Positions 9,811 to 20,851 of a DNA stretch of 64,000 nt are shown in pieces (within the stretch, counting starts at the first letter, position 1; every line of letters starts with the position of its first letter). A program made the position numbers and the translations under genes. Origin of the DNA: Mangifera indica (Eukaryota > Streptophyta > Magnoliopsida > Sapindales > Anacardiaceae). The notes under the pieces are model-generated. The model had not been told where the DNA came from. It was given only the letters and a program-made list of their open reading frames with translations, and searched no databases. The DNA is taken from NCBI RefSeq assembly GCF_011075055.1, contig NW_025401104.1:434001-498000 (forward strand), given 5' to 3'.

Positions 9811-12244
9811 ATGCTTCAGATTTGCTCCATTTTAACTTCTCAACGAAGCTTAAGACCGTCCAAATTCTCCCCATTTCATTCTACCCGTTGTGTTATTCAG
9901 CAGCTGCAGTTGAAGCTGAGAGAACTATCAGAGAAGGCCCTAGACACGACTGGTCCAAAGATGAGATCAATTCCATTTACGACTCTCCTGTTCTCGATCT
10001 CCTCTTCCATGGAGTTGGTTTCAGTTCTTAATCTCTTTTTTACAGCTTTAATTTTTGATAGATTAGTTTTTGTTTTGAAGTCCGTTATTTACCTGTGTAC
10101 CAATCTTTTTATTGGTTTATGTGATTGTGTAGACTTCTCAGTGTGATTATTATGGTAAATTGGTAAAGTTAATTTTGGTTGTGCGGCTGTTTATGTGCCA
10201 GAGCCCTTGGACCCCCGAGAAAAATTAATCAATAGGAAGGAAAATCCATCGACTGACACATTGTCTCCACGTGTATGAACGGCAAATTAGCTCCAAATAA
10301 GCCTACGGTATTGAGGATTACTGGTCTCTTGAATCCACTATCTTAGAGGACCCAGTAGACCTTTAAGTCCCCTAATTGTTAAGAGTCAAGTGGTAGCTTA
10401 ATGAGTTTGGTGTTCTGTGCAAGGTTTTTCTAGTTTGCTTAAAAAGTTTCTTGTTTGATGATGTGACTTCTAATGCAACAGCTGTTATAGAATTCTTGAG
10501 GTTTTTTTTTTTTTTTTGTTTTGATAACCAAATTGTCGTCTCCGCATATGGGACCCTGGACCATGAAATTTTATGGGTTCAGGGATTGCCGCCAAAGCAG
10601 TTTAATTTTCAAATTCTTGAGTTAATTGGAGGTTGTTTCTGATTTTAGGCTCAAGTTCACGGACACGCTCATAACTTTAGGGAGGTGCAGCAGTGCACGC
10701 TCCTCTCTATCAAGACCGGTGGGTGTAGTGGGGATTGTTCGTATTGTCCTCAATCCTCAAGATACGACACTGGAGTAAAAGCACAAAAGCTAATCACTAA
10801 GGAAACTGTGATGCAGGCAGCACAGAAAGTACGAAGTTTATTTTGTATCGAGTGACTCTTTGTGTCCTAGCTGTGTTGCTAAGAGATCTTGAACTAAGGT
10901 GTCAGCACGTAATTATGTTTTCCCTCACAGTGGTAATTATTTGCTATCTCAGTTACTTGCAGTATATATTAAGACAGAATACTTTTTTTAACTAGTCAAT
11001 GGGGTTGAGTGAAAGAGCAATCATTCCAGCTCTGCTCCAACATAAACAATCTGTATAACTTTCAGACAAATTGATCACATGAATATTTTTCTTAAAAATG
11101 ACTCTGATTGGTTGGTTATAGTCTCGAATTAGTTTTTATTTCAAGTTGATCACATGAATATTGACTATTGGTTGATTCATGTTGTATTACGTGTAATACA
11201 ATGCTATAACCATGGTGTCAATATCTTCATACAATGCTATAACCATGGTGTCAATATCTTTATACAATGCTATAACTATGGTGTCAACATCTTTACTTAT
11301 TTTATTAGGCAAAGGAGGCTGGCAGCACACGTTTTTGTATGGGTGCTGCATGGACAGACACAATAGGGAGGAAGACCAATTTCAACAACATCCTTGAATA
11401 TGTGAAAGAAATAAGGTGACAAGCCAATATTTAAGAAAAAGTTATTTTGGTAAAAGAAGAAATTGACATCTGGTTGTACTTGAATACCTTCTTTAACATA
11501 AATGAGTTCATTATACCATACTGTGGAGACACATTACCACAAATTTATCGAACAAGTGAGAGTTGTATTCATACCGCATGAGTTCTATTTTCTTCTTATT
11601 GACATATTTGTTTGTTTATGTTTATTTTCTTCTCATCTTGGAACTATTTGGAAAGGACTTCAGATCATAACGTAAAGCCATGTGTTGAGGAAAATTTAAC
11701 TATGTTAATAATAAAAAAGAACTCAAAAATATTATCTAGCACTTCCAGTCAATTTATAACATATGCTCTGCTACCGTTCATCCTTTCTGTTTAGCAAATG
11801 TGTCTGTGGACTGGCACTGCTGATTTATATTTACTGCCTTTTCAATTGACTTTTTTTATGTCAATTTTGTTGATCATGATTTTTTTTTCTTCCCAAATTG
11901 AAAGAAAGACTATAATGCACAGGTGTCCGTTTGATTTTTTTTGGTTCTGTGAAATTCTGACATTTCAATAACCTGTGTTAGGCTTTTTATCATATTCATG
12001 AAAACGATAATCTGTCTTCTGAATTTGCCATGTACTAGGGAAATGGGGATGGAGGTGTGCTATACATTAGGAATGCTGGAGAAGCAGCAGGCTTTAGAAC
12101 TCAAGAAAGCAGGCCTTACAGGATATAACCATAACCATGATACCTCAAAAGAATATTATCCAAATGTTATCACTACAAGAAGTTATGATGAGTGCATGGA
12201 AACACTTAAACATGTCTGTGAAGCTGGGATTAATGCCTGTTCAG
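9811..12244 (+). pseudogene. BIO2: Biotin synthase pseudogene 1 (exons 1-4 only)
   Basis: Biotin synthase is a mitochondrial radical-SAM enzyme that inserts sulfur into dethiobiotin, the last step of biotin synthesis. Recognisable exons are 9811-10013 (targeting leader, then ERTIREGPRHDWSKDEI and LDLLFHG), 10649-10828 ([19 protein letters not shown], then the CxxxCxxC cluster-binding motif as CSGDCSYC, then PQSSRY), 11309-11415 (STRFCMGAAW, DTIGRKTNF) and 12039-12244 ([31 protein letters not shown]). All junctions keep GT/AG. Damage: a 1-bp deletion in exon 1 (ccgttgtg versus ccgtttgtg in copy 2) shifts the frame. Several normally conserved residues differ, for example YNHNH for YNHNL and CEAG for REAG. 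No exon 5 or later exon follows. It cannot make the full enzyme of roughly 380 aa. Confidence 0.85.
11198..11296 (+). repeat. 33-bp tandem repeat, three units, in biotin synthase intron
   Basis: Three consecutive copies of acaatgctataaccatggtg followed by tcaatatctttat. The equivalent intron of copy 2 (near 43888) has only two, so unit number changed after duplication. Confidence 0.7.
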
Positions 12245-12699
12245 GTGATTTGGTACTAAAGTTTGAATTTGGTATCTTCTTAAATATTTTGTATGTAAAG
12301 ATATTTTATCTGGACATGTCATCTGGATTAAATTCGTAGAATACTGAAATCCACTTGTGGGGGAAAATATGAAAGGGACACTATTGTATGATAAAATTTC
12401 TTATATTCCATTAATTGGGTTTACATCATTTGCTACTTTTTTCTGTCATGGTCATGTCATTTCAACAATATAATGTAATCATTGTAAACAAAAATAATAA
12501 TCTAGAAAATAAATTATTTTTTGAGTATTTCAAATGCTCCATCATAATGGGTTTCCAAGCTTTTATTCTAAAGTGAAAAAATATGGATCTATATCATTAA
12601 ATTCTTCTTCTACCATCGTTTTGAATTGATCATGTGTCATTTGCGCTTTTGGCTTATCAATTTAATATCTTTTCTAGGCTCCAATTCATTAAATCTTGT

Positions 12700-12900
12700 T
12701 TGAGTTGTATAAAACTACATTAGGATAGAATCAAGTTATATTAGGATTAGGAAATCTAAAATAGGAAATTAGGATATTGCATTTCCAATTATAGTTTATT
12801 GTAATAGTATGTATAAATATATTTTATAGACTATCGATATACAAAAAATTCAATTTATTTATCTTTTCACATGGTATCATAATGTTAAGTTAATCAGAAA
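12700..12900 (+). mobile_element. Possible copia LTR end with primer-site-like motif
   Basis: An AT-rich stretch ends ttatcttttcacATGGTATCATAATG. ATGGTATCA immediately after an LTR-like end is the usual plant copia primer site for initiator tRNA-Met. No second LTR or coding domain can be tied to it, so this is a tentative relic. 12900-13300 shows nothing I can assign. Confidence 0.3.
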
Positions 12901-13302
12901 CCTTAACAATGTACTTTCCGATGATTGCTCCTGACTAATCTTAGATTGCCCTTCTATTTGTATCAGATCAAAAATATGAAACACCAACTTGATTGTCTCT
13001 CTCATTCGCAAAACCCAAGAGGCACATCACCATTCATTGTTGCATGTACCTCCACACACCACCCAATTTTTTGGCAACTTTCTTTACTAATCTCTATCTC
13101 TTGGGAGCGTAACACCTCACAGTCAGCACTATTGGACTCATAGGACATCAATTAGCAAAACTCTAGAGCCTTATCATCGTTTGTCATCAGTCTCACTATC
13201 ACTATCACCAAAAAAGCTTTTCTCATTGGATTTTCCTTTCTATTCAGATTTCAGTCTTTTCTAAGTCAATTTCAAACTCCTCCAGTAAGGCTTCTTTAGA
13301 AG

Positions 13303-13368
13303 CTTCAAGTTGCCATTGCATATGGTCAATAAATTCTTCAAGTTGCCATTGCATATGGTCAATAAATT
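13303..13368 (+). repeat. 33-bp direct repeat, two units
   Basis: The 33-bp segment cttcaagttgccattgcata followed by tggtcaataaatt occurs twice back to back. It lies in otherwise unassigned AT-rich DNA (12.9-14.4 kb) with no supportable gene. Confidence 0.7.
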
Positions 13369-14413
13369 AAGTTGTCATTGACAAATTAAGTTAACTAATT
13401 CTTCTTTAATAAATTAGGTAAGAAATTTCTTTTTTAGATACTAGTGATGAATACGATGCAACCATTCTTTAGATTGGCACAATTCTTTCTATCAAATATA
13501 ATTAATGTTTTTGTATGGAATCAACAAATAATGAATCAACAACTCAGCTTAATTATGACTAATACTTCAACATTAAATTACATTAAAAGTCAATTCACAA
13601 AATAAACCAAGATAACTATTCAGTCAAATGGGGTGGGTGCTAGTCCCAATGACCTTGTCCTCTGTCACTACTAGATTTGTAGGATAAGGTAACAATGGGC
13701 ACTGGAGTTGGATTTAGACAATTAAGTCTAATCTGTCTAAGTTTATGGTATCAACTACAAATACATTACTGAACTTTTTCTCCTTATGATGGCTTTTTGT
13801 ATGGCTGGTTGAACAGCCTGACAGTCATCATTGCATCATAGAAGGATAAATTACAAGTGGATTAGCTAGTCATGCCAAAGTTGACTAATCCCCTAGTGGA
13901 TTAACATATTATTTATATACTTCTCATAAATATTTTATGGAGTAGTATACATTTGCACATCGGAAACTATCAAACTGGTTATTGAACCATGCCATAGTAG
14001 TGACATGCGTACCTGGAATATAGGAAAGCTAAAATTTTCCTCAGTCAAACATCTATTGCACATGATCAACGATTGATACATGTTGCCACATATCATGGAC
14101 TTTGTATTTGTGGAGGTTGTAGATTTTTGCATATGTCCAACAATCTTATCCTCAACCCATGGTGTTAATGGGTGAGTTCTCTCATTTGTTCTTTAAAAAA
14201 AAAAAAAAAAACAAAACATCAGTGATGTCACACTGTGACATATCAAAGCATTGGTACATACATACTAAATATTTATTGAGATTTATCTATAAGGTTTTGT
14301 CTATTTTAAAACCAATGTTGTAGTGTGCCCCTAATAAACTCAACAAGTATGGTGACAAGCAAAACACAAGTGGTTTGTGTCAAAGTGTTGAAGGACTCAA
14401 CAATATTGTCCAT

Positions 14414-16240
14414 CATTGTAACACCGAATTCAGGTATGTCAGTAAACTCTACTTTCAAAATTACCCCTAGAGTTGATTTTATAAGTTGTTGTTTAAAGAA
14501 ATTGTGAAAGAATTATTTAAAACTAATAAATGAGCAATAATTTTCAAATGGGGTAAAATGGTCATTTTAGAAGGATTTAAGAGACAAAGTGGAAATATAA
14601 ATTGAATGGCACACTTGAAATTATATAATGGTGCTAAGGGTTTTTGGTAATTGGAAAGGGATAAAATAGTAATTTTTAGAGAAGGCTGAGGGTAAATTAG
14701 TCTAAAATGGTTATAAAACAATAAAACTATTCATTTTCTTCTTTTTTGACCGAGAATCCTCCATAAACTTCACTAAAGTTTTCTTCAAACAAAAATTTAC
14801 CAAAAATCTAGCTAAACCACCTAATTTCTAGAGCCTCCAGTTATAAAAATTGTAGATTTATCCATTCTAGTAAGTTCTAAGATAAAAAGTTTAATTTTTA
14901 AGAGATATTAAGTTTAGAGTTTTAATGGATGATTATGTTTTTAGTTGATTAAGTTTGCTAAGAAGAAGAAAAGGAGAATAAGCTTAAATAACTTAATTAG
15001 CAAAGAAAATGTAAGAATTTCATACTTCACATACTTAAAGTAATTTGAGTTAGATTATTCAAATAACCTTTACTTGTATAAGTGTGTAGAGTATAGAACT
15101 AAGGTGATTTATGCTTAAAAGAATAAAAAAATTCATTAGAACTTATGATATAATTTTTTTTCATAAGTGCATTTTAGACATTTCTTATTTCTAGGGTTAG
15201 CTTAGTTGATTTTGTGTATTGAGTATGTGAGAAATAATGAATTGATGGAAGAATTTGGACTAAAGGTAGGCATGTAACTTTTCGCCATAAGGGAAAAAGT
15301 GTCATTTTATGTGATGTAGGTTAATTTTGCTTAATTATGTGCATAATATGTGCAAAAACCATTATAATAAATATGTATATCCATAGGGCATGCATGAGAA
15401 AATAATCTAATACTTGATGAGGCTTAAAAAGAATAAAGAAAAAATAATGAATGAACATATTTCATATTATAGTTATACATGTATAAATATGAGGAATCAT
15501 AATATATGCATGTTTTCAAAAAAATAAAGAAAGAGGAAAAATATTTTCTAAGTTATGCATGTTTTTAGAAAATGAAAAACAAGTGTTTTTGGTTTTATAA
15601 TGACTTATATGATACAGGAAAACAGAAAGTATGCGTAAAATCTTTACACGCGAGTTATACTGTGTGGACAGTAAAGAAAGATATTGACTATATTGTGTAG
15701 ACAACAAAGAAAGATATCAACTGTACTGGGTGGACAATAAAGAAAAATAGTGAAATGTGCGTGTAAGAGAGGATTATACCTCGTATAATAACTGTAAGTA
15801 CTGTCATATATCTTCTAGACCGGTCAATGAAAATATTTGATTTTAAAAAAACGAATTAGCAAATGTTTTATGAAAGTCATTTGCATTAAAATCATGCATG
15901 CAAGCCTATGTGGTTGATAAAGAGTTGAGAAAGATATACAATCAGAAAATAGAAAAGCCATGGCACTCATATATGCATAAATCATAACGTGTGAATCATA
16001 CTTGTATAGTAAAGAAAAGAATAAATGTATGAATGAAAAGAATTATGATATGTGGTTAATACGTGTTTCGTGTAAATTATCTTGTATATGACTAGCCCAA
16101 ACACGCTAAGTATAGAAGAGATTAGTACTGGTATGAAATGTTTTGAGTATTTAGTATGATTTTTTTACTGAGCCATGGTCGCTCACTCCGTATACTTTAA
16201 TATTTTACATGTAAAGAGTTATAGTAAAGGTTCTTAGGGA
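14414..16240 (+). mobile_element. Possible decayed Ty3/gypsy LTR
   Basis: Begins TGTAACACCGAATTC, like the TGTAACACC(CC)GAA start of many plant chromovirus LTRs, and soon contains ggggtaaaatggtcatttta. A ctgagccatggtcgctcactccgta-type segment near 16170 is also usual near the 3' part of such LTRs. I found no matching second LTR and no target duplication, so a solo or truncated LTR is a suggestion only. No gene is visible. Confidence 0.35.
15656..15752 (+). repeat. Three diverged tandem repeats of about 33 bp
   Basis: Three copies of a unit like actgtgtggacagtaaagaa followed by agatattg, each slightly different. A fourth, weaker copy may follow. Confidence 0.6.
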
Positions 16241-16261
16241 GCACTAACGAGACATGATACT

Positions 16262-16412
16262 GCACAAAGTGATGCTTGAGATAATGAGTTGCTCAATCAA
16301 TCAATTCTTTGCTATTAAAATAAATGTTTCCTTGTATTTGGTTTTTAAGATTCTACTGTAAGTTGGTTATTTATGTTATCTCTACATACATACAAATATT
16401 ATAAATAAATAA
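16262..16412 (+). repeat. Relic of a peptide-gene 3' flank
   Basis: The stretch from cacaaagtgatgcttgag through gagttgctcaatcaatcaat, aaataaatgtttccttgtat and ttaagattctactgtaagttggtt to catacaaatattata matches the 3' flank of the peptide genes. It is closest to A and E. No exon 2 can be found before it, so only the downstream part of this further copy survives. 16413-16671 shows no recognisable feature. Confidence 0.55.
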
Positions 16413-16671
16413 GAACACATCTTGTGCCCCATCATAGTCTCATCTCATGGGCTTATTATGTATTACTATATACTCATAATCTCTCTACTATCCCTCAAAA
16501 TGACCCGTAAACCTCTAGTTTAGTTCCCATTTTCTTTCTTTATTTTGTCGTTCATACATAGGCATGTATCTTCCCCTCAAAGGCATGTCTTTACCGTTCT
16601 TTATACATAGGTGTGTTATCTCTCTATAGCATACACAACTTTCATCTTATTGCGGCCTCTTCTCGTGTAAA

Positions 16672-18015
16672 TGATAACGCCATAAATTGTTATTATTTTG
16701 ATTTATAATTCCCTTATGTTGTGTAGAAATTTAATTTAATCTAATGGAATTACTTATCTTTTTGCATTTAGGAAGCTTTGAGCAATTTTGGAATAAGTTG
16801 GGCCAAAAAGATGAAAAAACTGGAGTAGATCTATTAATCTGGAATTTTCGTAATGCAAACTAGGCATGAGCACGTGAAAGATAAGAGTAGAATTCAGAAA
16901 ACAAATCTGAACGCCCAGATCAGCTGCAAGAGTCCAAAAAATATTAAGATTTGCTTCCTAAGAAAGGGATAATTACCAGCTGGAAAAGAGGATTAATTGA
17001 GCTAGATAAGGAAAGATATTTTTGGAGGAAGGATATACATTAAAAATACATATCTTTTCCTTTCTTTTTGGGAAGATATGTATCACTTTGCTTGGTTGGA
17101 TTAGGAGATTAGGATTGATTTCAATTTCTAGATTTTTAGTAGGAAGATAATATATATACTTTTATTTTTATTAGAGAATCATTCACCATTGTAATTAGAG
17201 AATTAGAGAGCAAAATATGTTATACAGTGGCTGAATAATTTCTTTTGGTTGAAGGGATCTGAAACCATGAAACTACAATGATTGTGAGATTTATTTTTGT
17301 TCCTCAATGCATCTTTTTAATTATTTGTGTATTGATTATCTTTTTGAATTATTGTTCATGATTGTGTTGATTGATTTCTAAGGTGTGCAATTAGTTTATC
17401 AATTAATATAATCTACGGTTAGTTTAGGTGCTGAATCCATAATTGTTTAATCCATCTAATCAAAGTGGTGACTAGGTTTATCGTTTGCTGCGTCAGAAAC
17501 TATAAATCCTAGGAAAATAATCAACTGGATTAAATGCAACGTCGTACATTTGTGTTGTCTTGCTTCGTTGGTCTTTCTAATTCGTAATACTATTGTTAAA
17601 TTAAATTTGAGATCGTATCCAAATTATTAATCAATAAGGGTTAATTGGAATACATGTTTTTGGTTAACTAATTGTAAGGAAAGACAGATAAATTTAATAC
17701 CACAACGAATATTTGAATAATTAATTTGATATTTTGTTTCAATGATCAATCGTTGTTCCAGTGGTGGATGTGACCGAAGACCAAGGTTTGTTAAATTGAT
17801 TTATTACTTTTAGATTATTTTACTGAATTTTTATTTATTATTTTTCATTACAATTTGCATTCACTTCAAAACCCCCCTTTTATTTCTTTGTTTCGATTTA
17901 TTTATGACGACATACTAATCAAAGCTCTTCGAGGGAACGATCCCTACTTTTCTTTACTATATTTTTGTTGCAAGAATTTAGGATTTAATTTGGGTGTCAA
18001 TGACAGCACGTACCA
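16672..18015 (+). repeat. 5' LTR of Athila-like element
   Basis: Runs from TGATAACGCC to ACGTACCA, with TG...CA ends. It aligns along its whole length with 23233-24574. ORFs within it are chance. Confidence 0.9.
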
Positions 18016-18020
18016 AATTT

Positions 18021-18036
18021 TGGCACCGTTGCGGGG
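18021..18036 (+). promoter_or_regulatory. Primer binding site
   Basis: TGGCACCGTTGCGGGG lies 5 bp after the LTR. It resembles the TGGCGCCGTTGCCGGGG primer site common in Athila/Tat elements, with two differences. Confidence 0.7.
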
Positions 18037-18051
18037 GAATTTTTACTTTGT

Positions 18052-19570
18052 ATGTTCGTTACGCGATCTGCGAAACAAGCTAGTTTACAGTTTGATCCAG
18101 AAATTGAAAAGACTACAAAAGGGTTGAGAAAAGAAACAAAAAGGAGACTGCAAGCACACAGATCTGCTTCCAAAACAGAGGAAAACATGGCTGAAAATCA
18201 GACTTTAAGAGAGCTTGCTATTCTAGATTTGAATCAACAACCACACTGCATTACTTTTCCAAATTTAGATGTTAATACAACCTTTGAATTAAAATTTGGA
18301 CCAATCCATCTTTTACCTATTTTTCATGGCTCTGCAAGTGAATATCCTCATAAACATTTGAAAGAATTTCATGTGGTATGCACCGAAATGAAACCGAATG
18401 GAGTAACTGAAGAACAAATCAAGATGAGGGCTTTTTCGTTTTCTTTGAAAGATGATGCGCAAGATTGGTTGTATTATCTACCCACTGGAAGTATCACCAC
18501 TGGCATGAAATGAAAAGACTATTTCTATAGAAATTTTTTCCAGCATCAAGAGCAGCTGGCATAAGGAAAGAAATCTATGGCATTAGGTAGCAGAGTGGAG
18601 AATCTTTATACGAATATTGGGAGCGCTTTAAAAAACTTTGTGCGAGTTGTCCACATCACCAAATTAGTGACCAACTGCTTATTCAATATTTCTACAAAGG
18701 ACTTCTATCAAATGAGAGAAATATGATTGATGCAGCGAGTGGTGGAGCCTTGGTTAACAAAACACCTGAAGCAGCCCAAAATTTAATTGCAAACATGGCA
18801 TCAAATTCACAACAATTTGGGAATAGATTGGACTATTCGTCTCGACGTGTCAATGAGGTAAATGTATCTTCTCTTGAAAGACGACTTGATGATCTAACTA
18901 CTCTTATACATCAAATGGCTGTAGGAAAAATAGAGGCAACAAAGGTTTGCAGAATCTGTTCAGTGGGAGGACATCCAATTGATATATGCCCAACACTTTA
19001 GGAGGACTGCTCTGAACATACTAATGCAATAGGCAGATTTTTAGGACAGCAACAACGAAATCATAATTATAATCCTTATTCGAATACCTACAACTCAGGT
19101 TAGAGAGATCATCTTAATTTTCATTATGGGAATGCAAATGCGAATCAACCTTTGAATAATTTTCAGCCATACTAGCAGCCTTATATTCCTAGACAGTAGC
19201 AACCAACCCAAAATTTTGATTCAGGTACATCTCTTGAAGATATTATAAAAACTTTGGCTACTAACACTGTGAAATTTCAGTAGGAAACCAGAACCAGCAT
19301 TCAAAATTTGGAAAATCAAATAAGTCAGATGGCTACTACAATCAGTAGGCTGGAAGCATAAAAGTCAAGCAAATTACCGTCACAAACCGTGGTAAACCCA
19401 AAGGAGAATGTTAATGCCATAGTGCTGAGAAGTGGAAAAGAGCTGGAGATGCCAATTAAAGAACCACCTGTACCAACACAGCAAGCAGAAAATAGAGAGG
19501 AAACGACAGTAGAAAATAATCTTCTGAAAAGGTAGTAATAGGTAAATATCCTTCTTTCAACGAATATAAA
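18052..19570 (+). pseudogene. gag: gag of the Athila-like element, broken
   Basis: The first ORF (18052-18513) carries the retrotransposon gag domain: FHGSASEYPHKHLKEFH, then FSFSLKDDAQDWLYYLP. It is cut by TGA at 18511-18513. After a stretch with frame damage, gag resumes at 18723-19001 (ALVNKTPEAAQNLIANMA), ending in a zinc-knuckle-like CRICSVGGHPIDICP. The following Gln/Asn-rich part up to about 19540 contains several in-frame stops. It encodes the capsid/nucleocapsid precursor of the element and is no longer functional. Confidence 0.8.
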
Positions 19571-19576
19571 CCTGTT

Positions 19577-20851
19577 TTGCCTTTTCCTGAAGCTTTAAAA
19601 CTGAAGTACGAAAGCAATACGGATTTATATGAGACCTTTCGAAAGTGTGAAGTCAATATTCTATTGTTTGATGCAATAAAACAAGTGCCTCGTTATGCTA
19701 AATTTTTGAAAAAGCTGTGTACATTGAAAAGGAAGCAAAAACTCAAAAGGTATGAAAAAATAAGGGTAGGAGAAAATGTTTCAGCTATAATCCAAAAAAA
19801 TCTTCCTGAAAAATGCAAAGATCCAGGTATGTTTTGCATCCCTTGCACAATAGGAGGCACAAAAATTGAAAAGGTCATGTTAGATTTAGGAGCATCTATT
19901 AATGTAATGTCATATTCCATTTATTTTGCTCTTAATCTTGGACCTTTAGAAAAAACTAGTACAGTTATTCAGTTAGCTGATCGATCAAATGTATATCCTA
20001 AGGGGTTAATTGAAGATGTTCTTATTCAGGTTAATGATAAATTAATTTTTTCAGCTGATTTTTATGTTCTTGACATGGAAAAAAATGACCAATCTGCACC
20101 TATTTTGCTAGGAAGACCCTTTCTGAAAATAGCTAAAATGAAAATTGATGTTCACAAAGGTACACTAACCATGGAGTTTGATGGTGAAGCTGTTCAATTT
20201 AATATTTATGATGCTATGAAATATCCTGATGTGGATTTTCCTATGCATTCAGTTGATTTAATTGATTCTCTAGCGCAAGATATACTTGATGGTGATGATG
20301 AGTTACAGACGGCTAATCATAAAAATATTTTGAAAGAAAAAGATGAAATTAAATTAAATTCAGATGTGCAAAATACAGTGGCAGAGATGAATGAGTTCAA
20401 AGAGCTGAAAAATACAAGTGATGTAGCTTATATTGAGCTACCAGTACCTAATAAAAAATTGGTACCTTCTGTTTTGCAGGCACCAGAGCTAGAGCTGAAA
20501 CCTCTTCCAGATCACCTCAAATATATGTACCTTAGAGATAGAGAAACCTTACCAATGATCATTTCCAGCAAGTTAAATGAGCAACAAGAGGAGAAACTGA
20601 TGAAAATTCTAAAGAAGCATAAGGCTAAGGAGAAAACAAAAGCATTTCATAACAAAATGATTTCTAGAAAAGAATTTTCACTTAGCCAAAAAGTTCTCCT
20701 TTATCATTCAAGACTTCGATTATTTCCAGTAGAGATTCAGAGCTTAGCGACATTGAAAGTATTTAAAGTTAATGGCCATAGACTTAAACCGTCTTACGAA
20801 GAAGTGCAAGCTGGAAACATCGAAGAAGTGGAGCTGAAAGATCCCGGATAA
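19577..20851 (+). pseudogene. pol: Protease plus integrase-tail fusion ORF of the Athila-like element
   Basis: An open frame of 424 codons. The start ([40 protein letters not shown]) is typical of the Athila gag-protease linker. The aspartic protease follows with the active-site region reading [10 protein letters not shown] and then ILLGRPFL; note DLGA where an active enzyme would have D-T/S-G. Next comes the stretch normally leading into reverse transcriptase ([20 protein letters not shown]). Near 20620 this jumps to the far end of the integrase region ([20 protein letters not shown]), and near 20729 there is a second, smaller in-frame loss. The frame then ends in [14 protein letters not shown]. 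So RT, RNase H and the integrase core were removed while the frame stayed open. Confidence 0.8.

Larger units (their letters stand above)
8065..12660 (+). repeat. Segmental duplication, left copy (paired with about 41275-45370)
   Basis: Starting near taatatatttatcaataa, this stretch matches 41.27-45.37 kb in order, through the AT-rich leader, biotin synthase exons 1-4 and all introns between them. Differences are scattered substitutions plus a few larger indels, notably about 0.5 kb before exon 1 that is absent from the right copy. Homology fades around 12.66 kb. 8065-9300 holds no gene. Confidence 0.7.

Noticed and set aside
11154..11397. Two overlapping ORFs with internal repeats in biotin synthase copy 1
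   Set aside because: They come from the 33-bp intron repeat read through into exon 3 in the wrong frame.
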